Below are positions 58,001 through 64,000 of a stretch of DNA of 64,000 nucleotides, piece after piece (positions within the stretch are counted from its first letter, which is position 1; every line of letters starts with the position of its first letter). Made by a program: the position numbers and the translations under genes. The notes beneath the pieces were generated by a model. It was not told the origin of the DNA and made no database searches. It saw only the letters and a program-made list of their open reading frames with translations. Location: the NCBI GenBank assembly GCA_936920195.1, contig CAKZHE010000097.1, forward strand, positions 1 through 64,000, in the 5' to 3' direction. The DNA is from an uncultured cyanobacterium (GTDB lineage Bacteria; Cyanobacteriota; Cyanobacteriia; Cyanobacteriales; FACHB-T130).

Positions 58001-58512
58001 ATCAAATTGCATTAGCCTACGAAAATGCCGAGAAATTTGAAGAATTAAAAAAGAAGGCCAAAGAAGATTTATCTAGAGATATTAAACTTGATTATAAAAA
58101 TGCACGGCGGCAGGCAACGTTCTTTTTTGCGATTTCAGTAGTTGCTTCATTGACTGGTCTTGGATTAATTTTTGCCAGTGTCCCTCAGTTATTGAAAAGC
58201 GATACCAAAAATCTTTTAAATGGAGGAGCAATTTCTGCTGTGGCTGGTGTCTTATTGGAGGCAATTACTATATTAGCTTTTAATCGTGCTAAAGAGGCAA
58301 ACGAAAGGTTAGATCGATATCATCAAGAGATTTACCATGTTGGCGAATTAAGTATTTTACTCTCTGCAACAGAACAACTTGATCCACAAATTATGCAGGA
58401 AGAAAAGCAAAAAATCATTCAGACTACTACTAATCATTGGCTTAAATCAATCAATGAAGTGAAAAATAATGATAATATTAATGTTAATGAAGTCAAAAAC
58501 ACTGACAAGTAA
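55069..58512 (+). CDS. Multi-GAF sensor with C-terminal two-helix membrane domain (TRADD-N-associated type), 1147 aa
   Basis: Residues 1-135 form a receiver- or TIR-like alpha/beta domain (RVLFVNQFNSSRDVF, DILIIWVDTQN). Four or five GAF-like domains follow (about 140-310, 315-475, 480-650, 660-825, and a weaker 840-1000). A helical stretch leads to two membrane helices near 1012-1035 and 1050-1072 and LAFNRAKEANERLDRYHQEI. This tail resembles the cyanobacterial TRADD-N-associated transmembrane domain described in NLR-like conflict systems. AT-rich and lacking HIP1 sites. No kinase or cyclase output domain is present. Confidence 0.72.
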   Translation: MDNNIRVLFVNQFNSSRDVFNQDLQNTLVYLKSQSNLTLEEIFLIEDAKEKLTNTDILIIWVDTQNSGAWHDFIENSPTLYYLGFIVVFESKEGNLLENAREAMLRQIYPFVCPIDFDVFQASIEAIDAKMKYRKSLRNFKNALLKADSLDSIVDKALQQLKDHPLVGYQEATISLVDKETKTGKRYLLKIDPSNSHPDRTLHKEIQKDKLITKVDEQTVVILESIYAEESKQQFIDWGWEYNKSSTQDIKSWIGLAAKYQDQTVAIITLHHQTPRKYEKSSQKLVKFLRDFGEIFANAIENFFLKRNKIVVEEIINEMGDDLKSKDLIIQILQKLKDELKCDTCNYFLTSYDAHSKETFLSELTSSKDNSNAPKKSSHTFKKGVGIAGSVLKDGKSRIVPHACEDDDFLPTLNHPGYKLSMLAVPVIPISDKHSNQPNRIIGIICCYKEEPDYFTVYDRDLVADIALSAATVIERTMTLEFSNEISSEMAQLVVNPDKTKLLEKICQHALKVTNSGSASIHLLQYIDITNYYRSTGDYYTAPPNEQELPPRLDGQGTTDLVIEANQTVEFSEKNGNFARIAESQRQKGVKYKIVVPLRITKDDKSSIIGALYLNKYSDEPFSAIEKFAIELFASQAANIIYDQKILVENKFRSDAHEGFAKAIEVIASTDDIDLLLQNIAKYSYSLVNANFSYLVIRDSTNKFKVKAAWPEYILTDLENKYCEVNQIGITGIVAKTGIGIIINDIHEEKKINSEYGQAYVEFKKETRSELAVPILEKDGTVIGVINLEHDKTYAFTPLHQKVIEYFAKQVGIAFQKKNLIEGISINNNTLRHLHLSLQNIMQQSLQNMLSKVVSLTCEALEAEEVIVIPYKGGKNGSLIILEDEIVPIRCLSLTKDLEKMSSDVYAKQEEKIYPEENSNQDKNDFNCIKEARNISYGLCLPFSFGLKKIGVMWILFSDPSYKKQLEKDKDMYKIYINQIALAYENAEKFEELKKKAKEDLSRDIKLDYKNARRQATFFFAISVVASLTGLGLIFASVPQLLKSDTKNLLNGGAISAVAGVLLEAITILAFNRAKEANERLDRYHQEIYHVGELSILLSATEQLDPQIMQEEKQKIIQTTTNHWLKSINEVKNNDNINVNEVKNTDK

Positions 58513-58746
58513 GTACCTTAAATACAGTCAAGTTTATTCAGGAAATAAAAAAACCAACCTGGCAAATCAATTTTCTCTAACTTTAGCTAGAGGTTTAAGT
58601 AAGAGAAATTGTCTTAGGATGCAGATATCCGAGTGGTATTGAAGATAACTCCAATAGCTAGTTATTGAAAGCATGGCGATCGCTCTTGACGGCGATCGCT
58701 CTTGTTTTTCATTCGGAAATTTAACTAATTTCATAAGGAACAGATC

Positions 58747-58929
58747 ATGAGTTTAAAAGATAGAGCCGAAGCCACCGCCAAAAATATCGAAGGTAAAGTG
58801 CAAGAAGCACTAGGCGATTTGACTGGCGACCCCAAAGATCAAGCCGAAGGCAAGGCAAAACAGGCAGAGGCCAAAGTTCGCCACACTGTCGAAGACATCA
58901 AAGACGAAGCCAAAAAAGTCATTGATTAG
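58747..58929 (+). CDS. CsbD-family stress protein
   Basis: 60 residues: AEATAKNIEGKVQEALGDLTGDPKDQAEGKAKQ is the CsbD pattern. Small, highly charged and probably disordered or helical. CsbD proteins are induced by general stress. The first of three CsbD genes in this cluster. An inverted repeat 155 bases downstream probably ends the transcript. Confidence 0.9.
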   Translation: MSLKDRAEATAKNIEGKVQEALGDLTGDPKDQAEGKAKQAEAKVRHTVEDIKDEAKKVID

Positions 58930-59083
58930 TAAATCATTTTTTCAGGGCGATCGCCATTCAGAAAAATGATTGCAACTGTTTCCATAAAAACTCTTCCTCA
59001 AGGAATAAATTTCTTGAGATAATTACAGTCTTAGGGACAATACAAGGTCAATCGAAATAGTATTACCATATCCCTAGATGCTC

Positions 59084-59115
59084 AAATAAGCTGAGGAAAA
59101 ATCCTCAGCTTATTT
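59084..59115 (+). terminator. Inverted repeat, probable terminator
   Basis: AAATAAGCTGAGG and CCTCAGCTTATTT form a perfect 13-bp stem around a six-base A-rich loop. The stem's 3' arm ends in TTATTT. It separates the CsbD gene from the next gene. Confidence 0.6.
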
Positions 59116-59169
59116 CCGCTCCCAAGGACAAGAAAAATCTCAACAAATCATAAATTCCAGGAAAAAGCC

Positions 59170-59784
59170 ATGACCTTAAGACAACGCGCTGTCGGTACAT
59201 TCTCAAGTTATGAAGCAACTGAAACCGCCTTGCATCAATTAAAAGATAGTGGCTTTTTAATGGATCGAGTTTCAGTCGTGGGACATGATATCAATCGTCA
59301 TACTGAAGTTACAGGAGCTAATACCAGCAATCAACTGACAGATATCGGCAAACTGCCAAATGGAAACAATGCTGGGGAAGCAGCTGCCACAGGCGCGATC
59401 GCTGGTACTACTTTAGGCGGTTTAACTGGTTTATTAGTTGGTCTTGGTGCGGTTGCCATTCCTGGCGTAGGTCCAGTGATGCTAGCTGGTGCAGCAGCAA
59501 CGGCGATCGCCACAGCTATTTCAGGTGGTGTTATCGGTGCAGCGGCTGGTAGCTTAGTCGGTGGATTAATTGGTTTAGGTATCCCCGAAGATCGCGCTAA
59601 AGTCTATGGCGATCGCGTTTCTCAAGGTGATTATTTGGTCATAGTTGAAGGCTCAGAAGCAGATATCAATCACGCTAAATCAATTTTGAACAATCATAGC
59701 ATTGATGAATGGTACGTCTACGATTTACCGAACAACTCAGTACCGACTACCACCATAGATTCTCCCCATCACCAACGAGTTTAG
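59170..59784 (+). CDS. General-stress-protein-17M-like glycine-zipper protein
   Basis: 204 residues. The N-terminal domain (RAVGTFSSYEATETALHQLKDSGF, DRVSVVG) is of the GSP17M/YflT type. The centre is a Gly/Ala-rich hydrophobic zipper (IAGTTLGGLTGLLVGLGAVA, AISGGVIGAAAGSLVGGLIG) that could insert in membranes. GIPEDRAKVYGDRVSQGDYLVIVEG follows. The setting suggests a stress role. Confidence 0.82.
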   Translation: MTLRQRAVGTFSSYEATETALHQLKDSGFLMDRVSVVGHDINRHTEVTGANTSNQLTDIGKLPNGNNAGEAAATGAIAGTTLGGLTGLLVGLGAVAIPGVGPVMLAGAAATAIATAISGGVIGAAAGSLVGGLIGLGIPEDRAKVYGDRVSQGDYLVIVEGSEADINHAKSILNNHSIDEWYVYDLPNNSVPTTTIDSPHHQRV

Positions 59785-59838
59785 AAAACTGAGTAGGCGG
59801 TTGATATCAATACTGAATCCTCAAGCATAACAACACCC

Positions 59839-60303
59839 ATGAATCAAATTACCAAAAAGAGCTTTACCTTGCCCCTAATATTCAGCCTTTTGCTGATGGC
59901 CACTATATCAGCTTGCAGCCAAGAAAAAACCAGCTCAGATGCCCCTAATTCCGCCAACAATAATGGGGGGAAATCTACAGCAGAAAATGCTCAAAATACC
60001 CAAAATGATGCTCAAAGTGAAACCCGCAAAAGGCAGTTAGAATCAGATATTCGAGCGCGGGAGCAGCGGAATAATGTCGGCGGCGATCCTCAAAAACGTG
60101 CTGAGGGAGATTTGGCTAGTGAAGTTCGCAATAAGTTAGAGGCAAATATCCCTAGCAGCAAGCTCACCGTCGATGCTAAGAATGCCGATATCACCGTATC
60201 AGGGGTGGTAACAACTCAGGAGCAACTGAATAAAATTAAACCATTAGCAATGCAAATTAAAGGCGTTAATAGCGTTATGGTTAAAGCCGTTGTCAACCCC
60301 TAA
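59839..60303 (+). CDS. BON-domain lipoprotein
   Basis: 154 residues. A lipoprotein signal (LLLMATISACSQ, Cys near 26) is followed by a Gln/Asn/Ser-rich disordered linker. The BON domain at about 85-150 (LASEVRNKLEANIPSSKLTV, ITVSGVVTTQEQLNKIKPLA) binds phospholipid surfaces in related proteins. Probably periplasmic, stress-linked. Confidence 0.85.
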   Translation: MNQITKKSFTLPLIFSLLLMATISACSQEKTSSDAPNSANNNGGKSTAENAQNTQNDAQSETRKRQLESDIRAREQRNNVGGDPQKRAEGDLASEVRNKLEANIPSSKLTVDAKNADITVSGVVTTQEQLNKIKPLAMQIKGVNSVMVKAVVNP

Positions 60304-60345
60304 AACTATTCCTGGTCAATAACTCATAGCTAAGGAGATTTATCC

Positions 60346-60882
60346 ATGCGGACAATTAATATTGGACTAACCGATAAACAGCGTCAAGGGGCAATTAATC
60401 TCCTCAACCGAGATTTAGCAGACAGCTATCTGCTACTGGTCAAAACCAAGAAATATCATTGGGATGTCGTTGGGCCGCAATTTATGACTTTGCATAAGTT
60501 ATGGCAGGAGCATTACGAAGCTCTAACAATTAATGTCGATCTAATTGCCGAACGGATCAGAAAACTAGGTGGTTATCCCGTCGGCACAATGGAAGGGTTT
60601 TTAAAAATCTGTTCCCTCAAAGAACATCCTGGTAATGTGCCAGCAGCAACTGAGATGGTATCTCAATTGCTAGACGACCATGAACATATTGTGCGAAATT
60701 TGCGCGAACATATTGAGCAATGTAGCAAAGAGTTTGAAGATGATGGAACCGCTGACTTTCTCACAGGTTTGATGGAGCAGCATGAAGAGAAAGCTTGGAT
60801 GCTGCGTTCTTTCATTGAGGGAGAAGCAGTAGAAGCAGACGGCTTGAAGCCGGAGATTAAGAAAAAGATGGTAGGGGTTTAA
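60346..60882 (+). CDS. dps: Dps-family ferritin-like DNA-protection protein
   Basis: 178 residues. LLLVKTKKYHWDVVGPQFMTLHKLWQEHYE provides the ferroxidase His and Trp, and INVDLIAERIRKLGGYPVGT the Asp/Glu side of the dimer-interface iron site. Dps dodecamers store iron, detoxify peroxide and may bind DNA. GGAG precedes the ATG. Part of the stress cluster. Confidence 0.92.
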   Translation: MRTINIGLTDKQRQGAINLLNRDLADSYLLLVKTKKYHWDVVGPQFMTLHKLWQEHYEALTINVDLIAERIRKLGGYPVGTMEGFLKICSLKEHPGNVPAATEMVSQLLDDHEHIVRNLREHIEQCSKEFEDDGTADFLTGLMEQHEEKAWMLRSFIEGEAVEADGLKPEIKKKMVGV

Positions 60883-60950
60883 AAACCTGTTTCGTTTCTA
60901 GTATTAGTTCTTTGCCCGGTTTAAATTATCAGATTGTGAGGAATTAGTTG

Positions 60951-61220
60951 ATGAATATCATTGCTTGGATAATTTTAGGCTTACTAGCAGGCGCGATCGC
61001 CAAAGCTATTGTCCCCGGTCGTCAAGGTGGTGATTGGCTTTCGACGATGGTTTTAGGGGTTGTAGGAGCCTTCATCGGTGGCACCTTACACACCTTTATC
61101 CAGACTGGAAGCCTGCAATTAAACGCCCCTAGTTTGAGCATTCCTGGCGTATTTGTCGCCGTTCTGGGTTCAATCATTGCCATTTTTCTCTATGGTTTTC
61201 TGTCTCGCAGAAACACATAA
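60951..61220 (+). CDS. GlsB/YeaQ/YmgE-family membrane stress protein
   Basis: About 89 residues with three hydrophobic helices: IIAWIILGLLAGAIAKAIVPG, TMVLGVVGAFIGG and GVFVAVLGSIIAIFLYGFL. Typical of transglycosylase-associated small membrane proteins induced under stress. ATG at 60951 chosen over the TTG directly before it. Confidence 0.88.
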   Translation: MNIIAWIILGLLAGAIAKAIVPGRQGGDWLSTMVLGVVGAFIGGTLHTFIQTGSLQLNAPSLSIPGVFVAVLGSIIAIFLYGFLSRRNT

Positions 61221-61245
61221 ACTATCGCTACTTTTAAGCGATAGT
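61221..61245 (+). terminator. Inverted repeat after the GlsB-type gene
   Basis: ACTATCGCT and AGCGATAGT form a 9-bp stem around a seven-base loop, starting one base after the stop codon. There is no strong T-tract, so Rho-independent activity is uncertain. Confidence 0.5.
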
Positions 61246-61276
61246 CCGGTTGGTTATTAACTTGGAGGATTTTGAG

Positions 61277-61618
61277 ATGAAATACATTTCAGCATTGCTA
61301 TCCCATCTACGCTCAGTGCAAATATTACTGTCTATTTTACTCTCAGCAGTGCTATTCTTCGCCAGCGGTTCCCCAGCACTAGCTGGCAAGAGCGCTCCTA
61401 CCAAAGGAACGGTACAACTAGACAAAATTGAACAGAAAACTCAAGAGTCTATTGATTCTCCAGCCTTATCCCTGGAAGCGGTGGAAAAGCGCTCTAAAGG
61501 CGGACTGAATGAAATCCAAGGGAATGCCGACCAGGACAAAATGATTCATTCTGATGACCCTACGCTGCCAGTGGTTAAGCAAATTGAAAAAGCCATTGAC
61601 AAAATGAAGCACAGTTAA
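61277..61618 (+). CDS. Secreted small hypothetical stress-cluster protein
   Basis: 113 residues. A signal peptide (ILLSILLSAVLFFASGSPALA, cleavage near AGK) is followed by a Lys/Gln/Asp-rich, probably disordered chain (GTVQLDKIEQKTQESID). It resembles low-complexity desiccation or low-temperature proteins of cyanobacteria only loosely. GGAGG lies at good spacing before the ATG at 61277. Confidence 0.65.
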   Translation: MKYISALLSHLRSVQILLSILLSAVLFFASGSPALAGKSAPTKGTVQLDKIEQKTQESIDSPALSLEAVEKRSKGGLNEIQGNADQDKMIHSDDPTLPVVKQIEKAIDKMKHS

Positions 61619-61803
61619 GGTTTAACTTCCTGATTTTGGGAGAACAATCCCCGTGGTTGCCCTATTCCTAGGATAGTTGCGTAAGTCCTGGTTTCATCGA
61701 AATTAAGTTTACTTGGCGTTTAGCGCCAAGTCTCAAAGCAGAGGGATTAACTTAACTCTGCTCATCCGGTTTCAAGTTCAACAACCCCCATAAGGAGCGC
61801 ATC

Positions 61804-61986
61804 ATGAGTTTAGAAAATAAAGCCAAAGCCACCGCCAAAAATGTCGAAGGCAAAGTTCAAGACGCAGTAGGCAATCTGACTGGCGATCCCCAAGCTCAGG
61901 CAGAGGGCAAGGAAAAACAGGCAGAGGCCAAAGTTCTTCACACTATCGAAGATGTGAAAGATGAAGTCAAAAAAGCCGTTGACTAG
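61804..61986 (+). CDS. CsbD-family stress protein, second copy
   Basis: 60 residues, closely similar to the protein at 58747 (about 80 percent by eye; KAKATAKNVEGKVQDAVGNLTGDPQAQAEGK), so a recent duplicate. AAGGAG precedes the ATG. A small inverted repeat (61711-61731) lies upstream. Confidence 0.9.
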   Translation: MSLENKAKATAKNVEGKVQDAVGNLTGDPQAQAEGKEKQAEAKVLHTIEDVKDEVKKAVD

Positions 61987-62011
61987 TCAGTAATTTGTCT
62001 GAATGGCTAAT

Positions 62012-62168
62012 ATCATGTCCGGTCGAATAACCATGATTAATCACTCGTTCCTAGGCTCTGCCTAGGAATGCCTACGAGAGGCTCTGCCTCGACGATCTCC
62101 AAGCGAGGCAGAGCCTAGGAACCAGTTTAACCAGTTTAATAGTGGGCAATCGACCGACCGGACATGAT
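62012..62168. repeat. 157-bp MITE-like element with 14-bp terminal inverted repeats
   Basis: ATCATGTCCGGTCG (62012-62025) and CGACCGGACATGAT (62155-62168) are perfect inverted ends. Inside is a nested CTAGGCTCTGCCTAGG/GAGGCAGAGCCTAGG palindrome. It lies between two CsbD genes. Confidence 0.85.
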
Positions 62169-62258
62169 ATAACAGATAAAATTTGCCTTTTACGAAAGCC
62201 ATTCAGACAAACAATTCAATCTAGCGTCGATTTATCAAATTCTTTTTGGAAATTAAAG

Positions 62259-62729
62259 ATGATTTCAATTAAAACATTTGGCAGCTTTTTTATCAACATC
62301 AGTTTAGTTCTGTTTCTAGCAACTACCATAGGTTTTGGCTTAGGATCTACAGATAGTTGGGCAGCCACTAAATCCCAGATTCAAATTGCCTCAATAAATC
62401 GAGTGGAAGCAATAACCAAAAATATTGAAGGTAAAGCTCAAGAAGCGCTGGGAAACCTCACAGGCAATCCCAGAGATCAGATTGCTGGAAAAGCCAAGCA
62501 AGTCGAAAGTCAGGCTCGTAATGCCGTCGAAGATATCAAAGATAAGACGCAGTTACGAGGGAGAACTAAAGCAGTAGAAAAAAACATTGAAGGCAAATTT
62601 CAAGAAGCCAAAGGTAAGGTTACTGGCAACCGTCAAGATCAAGTTGATGGACAAGCCAAACAAATTGAAAGCCAAGCTCGCAATACCGTAGAAAATGTTA
62701 AAGACTGGGGTCGAGATATCCTCAATTAA
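62259..62729 (+). CDS. Exported protein with two CsbD domains
   Basis: 156 residues. A signal peptide or anchor (SFFINISLVLFLATTIGFGL) with a likely cleavage near WAA is followed by two CsbD repeats (AITKNIEGKAQEALGNLTGN; AVEKNIEGKFQEAKGKVTGN). An in-frame ATG at 62142 lies inside the preceding MITE-like repeat and is rejected. It indicates CsbD duplication plus gain of an export signal. Confidence 0.8.
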   Translation: MISIKTFGSFFINISLVLFLATTIGFGLGSTDSWAATKSQIQIASINRVEAITKNIEGKAQEALGNLTGNPRDQIAGKAKQVESQARNAVEDIKDKTQLRGRTKAVEKNIEGKFQEAKGKVTGNRQDQVDGQAKQIESQARNTVENVKDWGRDILN

Positions 62730-62759
62730 AGAGCGATGCAGTTCAGTTATTAACTATGA

Positions 62760-62944
62760 TAGGACTTACGCAACGCCTCTATCAGTAGGGTGTGTTAGCG
62801 CAGCGTAACGCACCATCAACGCTATATCTGGAGTGACTGCCTAATACCAATTCTTGCAATTCTGACTACAGATGGTTTCTGCTCCATAAAAGTATATAGC
62901 TTCGTCATCTGTAGTCAACTTAAAGAGAATTGGTATAAGTCCTA
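62760..62944. repeat. 185-bp nested inverted-repeat element
   Basis: TAGGACTTA and TAAGTCCTA are the outer ends. ATACCAATTCT pairs with AGAATTGGTAT, and TGACTACAGATG with CATCTGTAGTCA, further in. A GCGTTA-type repeat (62785-62815) is nested inside, so one repeat has probably inserted into another. Confidence 0.75.
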
Positions 62945-63071
62945 CTAGATTTTCAACCCGGTGGGGCTGGTTCAGAGTAAAGCACCGTTAACTGTTGGCG
63001 GTGCGTTACGCTATCGCTAACGCACCCTACTATCTAACGCACTTCAGAATAATATACATTTTGCTCCTTGC

Positions 63072-64000
63072 TTACGGTTTGGCGGCAGTTTTAAACCAAG
63101 AAGTGACACTTTCTGGCAATTCCTTAGTCAACCGCAAGGGAATTTCGGTGGTTGACAGGGATTGAGCATATTCTGGAGTGAGAAACTCTTGATAGGTTTT
63201 GGCTTCCGGAGTCAATTGTTTAATAAATGCTAGAGTTGTCCCCTGGAGTAATTGCTGTAACTTTTTGGTTTCTTCGCCTAACTTTTCATTCGCTAGGGTT
63301 TTGGGCGGATTAGAATTGTTCTGGTTCTGATGGGCGGAATTACTCACGCTTAAATGAGTAGCATTAATCGCGGCAATCAAATACTTGGGTTTGGGCAGTT
63401 GGGTGAAAGGTTCCAATTGATGGTTAATGGCTGGAGTAATGGCATCATCGGTAGAAGTCAAAATTAGGGTGGGAACATTGACTTGCGATAGACCTTTGTT
63501 ACCAAAAAGCTGTCCAATTGTCGGGTTAAGCGCGATCGCCTGTTTTACCCTTTGATCTTGCAATTGTACCTCACTGTCTGGCAATTCCGCCGCCGCGCAC
63601 TGAATCCAGTCTGCTCCCACTTTCAACAGTGAGTCCTGTGTTTGGCAGAACTCCCGCAACTCGGTAATATTCAGTTTGGCTCCAGCTAGAGCCAAGGCAG
63701 TGTAACCGCCCAAGGAATGACCAATTACGCTGACTTCCTGGGTATTAAATTTGCCCTGTAATACTCCTGGTTGCTGATTGAGGTTGGCAAGTTCATCTAG
63801 CAAAAAGCTCACGTCCTGGGGACGAGCCAAAAACTCACTGGGAGCCATCAAATCGCTGGGTTTGCCCCCAAGGGAAATTTTACTGAGAGCATCAACATTG
63901 CTCCCAGGATGTTCCAAAGCCGCTACGGTGAAGCCGTAGGAGGCGAGGTGTTGAGCTAAATAGGCTAAAAAAGTCCGGTCTGCCGCAAAACCAGGGGAAA
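63072..64000 (-). CDS. Alpha/beta hydrolase, C-terminal part (runs off the window)
   Basis: The frame is open to the window edge, so the start is missing. SPGFAADRTFLAYLAQHLASYG and TVAALEHPGSNVD open the alpha/beta fold. SVIGHSLGGYTAL carries the nucleophile Ser (GHSLG). PTLILTSTDDAITPA and NATHLSVSN give the acid and His regions. Similar cyanobacterial proteins act as lipases or carboxylesterases (platelet-activating-factor acetylhydrolase/dienelactone-hydrolase-like); the substrate is unknown. Confidence 0.82.
   Translation of the reverse strand, partial: SPGFAADRTFLAYLAQHLASYGFTVAALEHPGSNVDALSKISLGGKPSDLMAPSEFLARPQDVSFLLDELANLNQQPGVLQGKFNTQEVSVIGHSLGGYTALALAGAKLNITELREFCQTQDSLLKVGADWIQCAAAELPDSEVQLQDQRVKQAIALNPTIGQLFGNKGLSQVNVPTLILTSTDDAITPAINHQLEPFTQLPKPKYLIAAINATHLSVSNSAHQNQNNSNPPKTLANEKLGEETKKLQQLLQGTTLAFIKQLTPEAKTYQEFLTPEYAQSLSTTEIPLRLTKELPESVTSWFKTAAKP

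Noticed and set aside
62142-62258. N-terminal extension of the two-domain CsbD protein
   Set aside because: The extra codons start inside a MITE-like repeat, and the signal sequence begins at the internal ATG at 62259.

Overview
The window comes from a filamentous cyanobacterium. GCGATCGC (HIP1) palindromes are frequent in most of the chromosomal part. The gene content is also cyanobacterial: PatD, NblA, an SLH/OprB iron porin, CobW, DUF3598, two Uma2-type genes and a cluster of CsbD/Dps/BON stress genes. The species cannot be fixed from sequence alone; an Oscillatoria/Microcoleus-like organism is a reasonable guess.

Bases 1 to about 22,700 look like part of a phage- or plasmid-like integrative element. 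Its right end is a tyrosine integrase with a small helix-turn-helix protein that could be its excisionase, lying against tRNA-Ser(GCU). The left end is outside the window and no structural phage genes are visible. The element carries a RecT annealing protein, a DnaQ-like exonuclease and many small HTH regulators. One operon holds a ribbon-helix-helix protein and a ParB-like protein whose gene contains, in another frame of the same strand, a complete C5-cytosine methyltransferase. A second block holds NblA (phycobilisome degradation), a radical-SAM-like DUF5131 protein interrupted by a TGA codon, a possible Mom/GNAT-like protein, two D12-class adenine methyltransferases and ASCH-type proteins. 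Together these suggest DNA modification and host takeover. Small repeats run through it: three 26-bp palindromes about 7 kb apart, three 32-bp dispersed repeats inserted inside genes (one creates a TAG stop), a shared operator-like dyad, and an orphan copy of a TnpB-transposon right end.

Bases 22,700 to 40,000 are mostly core chromosome: glycosyltransferase, patD, a decayed Phd/VapC pair, the Rel (p)ppGpp enzyme, CobW, a TPR/SPINDLY-type glycosyltransferase, GlcD, a RES/Xre toxin-antitoxin pair, an iron porin behind a Fur-box-like site, two components of an amino-acid ABC transporter, and a DUF433/DUF5615 pair.

Bases 40,000 to 58,500 mix core genes (2-hydroxyacid dehydrogenase, coaE, tldD, ilvE) with conflict-type genes. 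The strongest candidate for an undescribed system is a two-gene operon at 40,049-43,096. It encodes a winged-helix-like protein and a single protein combining a P-loop ATPase, a possible PD-(D/E)xK nuclease and a seven-bladed WD40 propeller. Nearby are a JAB-like pair flanked by 61-bp direct repeats, a solitary HsdR-N-type nuclease, a BlaI/M56 sensor pair and a 1147-residue multi-GAF protein ending in a two-helix membrane domain.

Bases 58,700 to 62,730 form a stress-protein cluster, all on the plus strand. The window ends inside an alpha/beta hydrolase gene.
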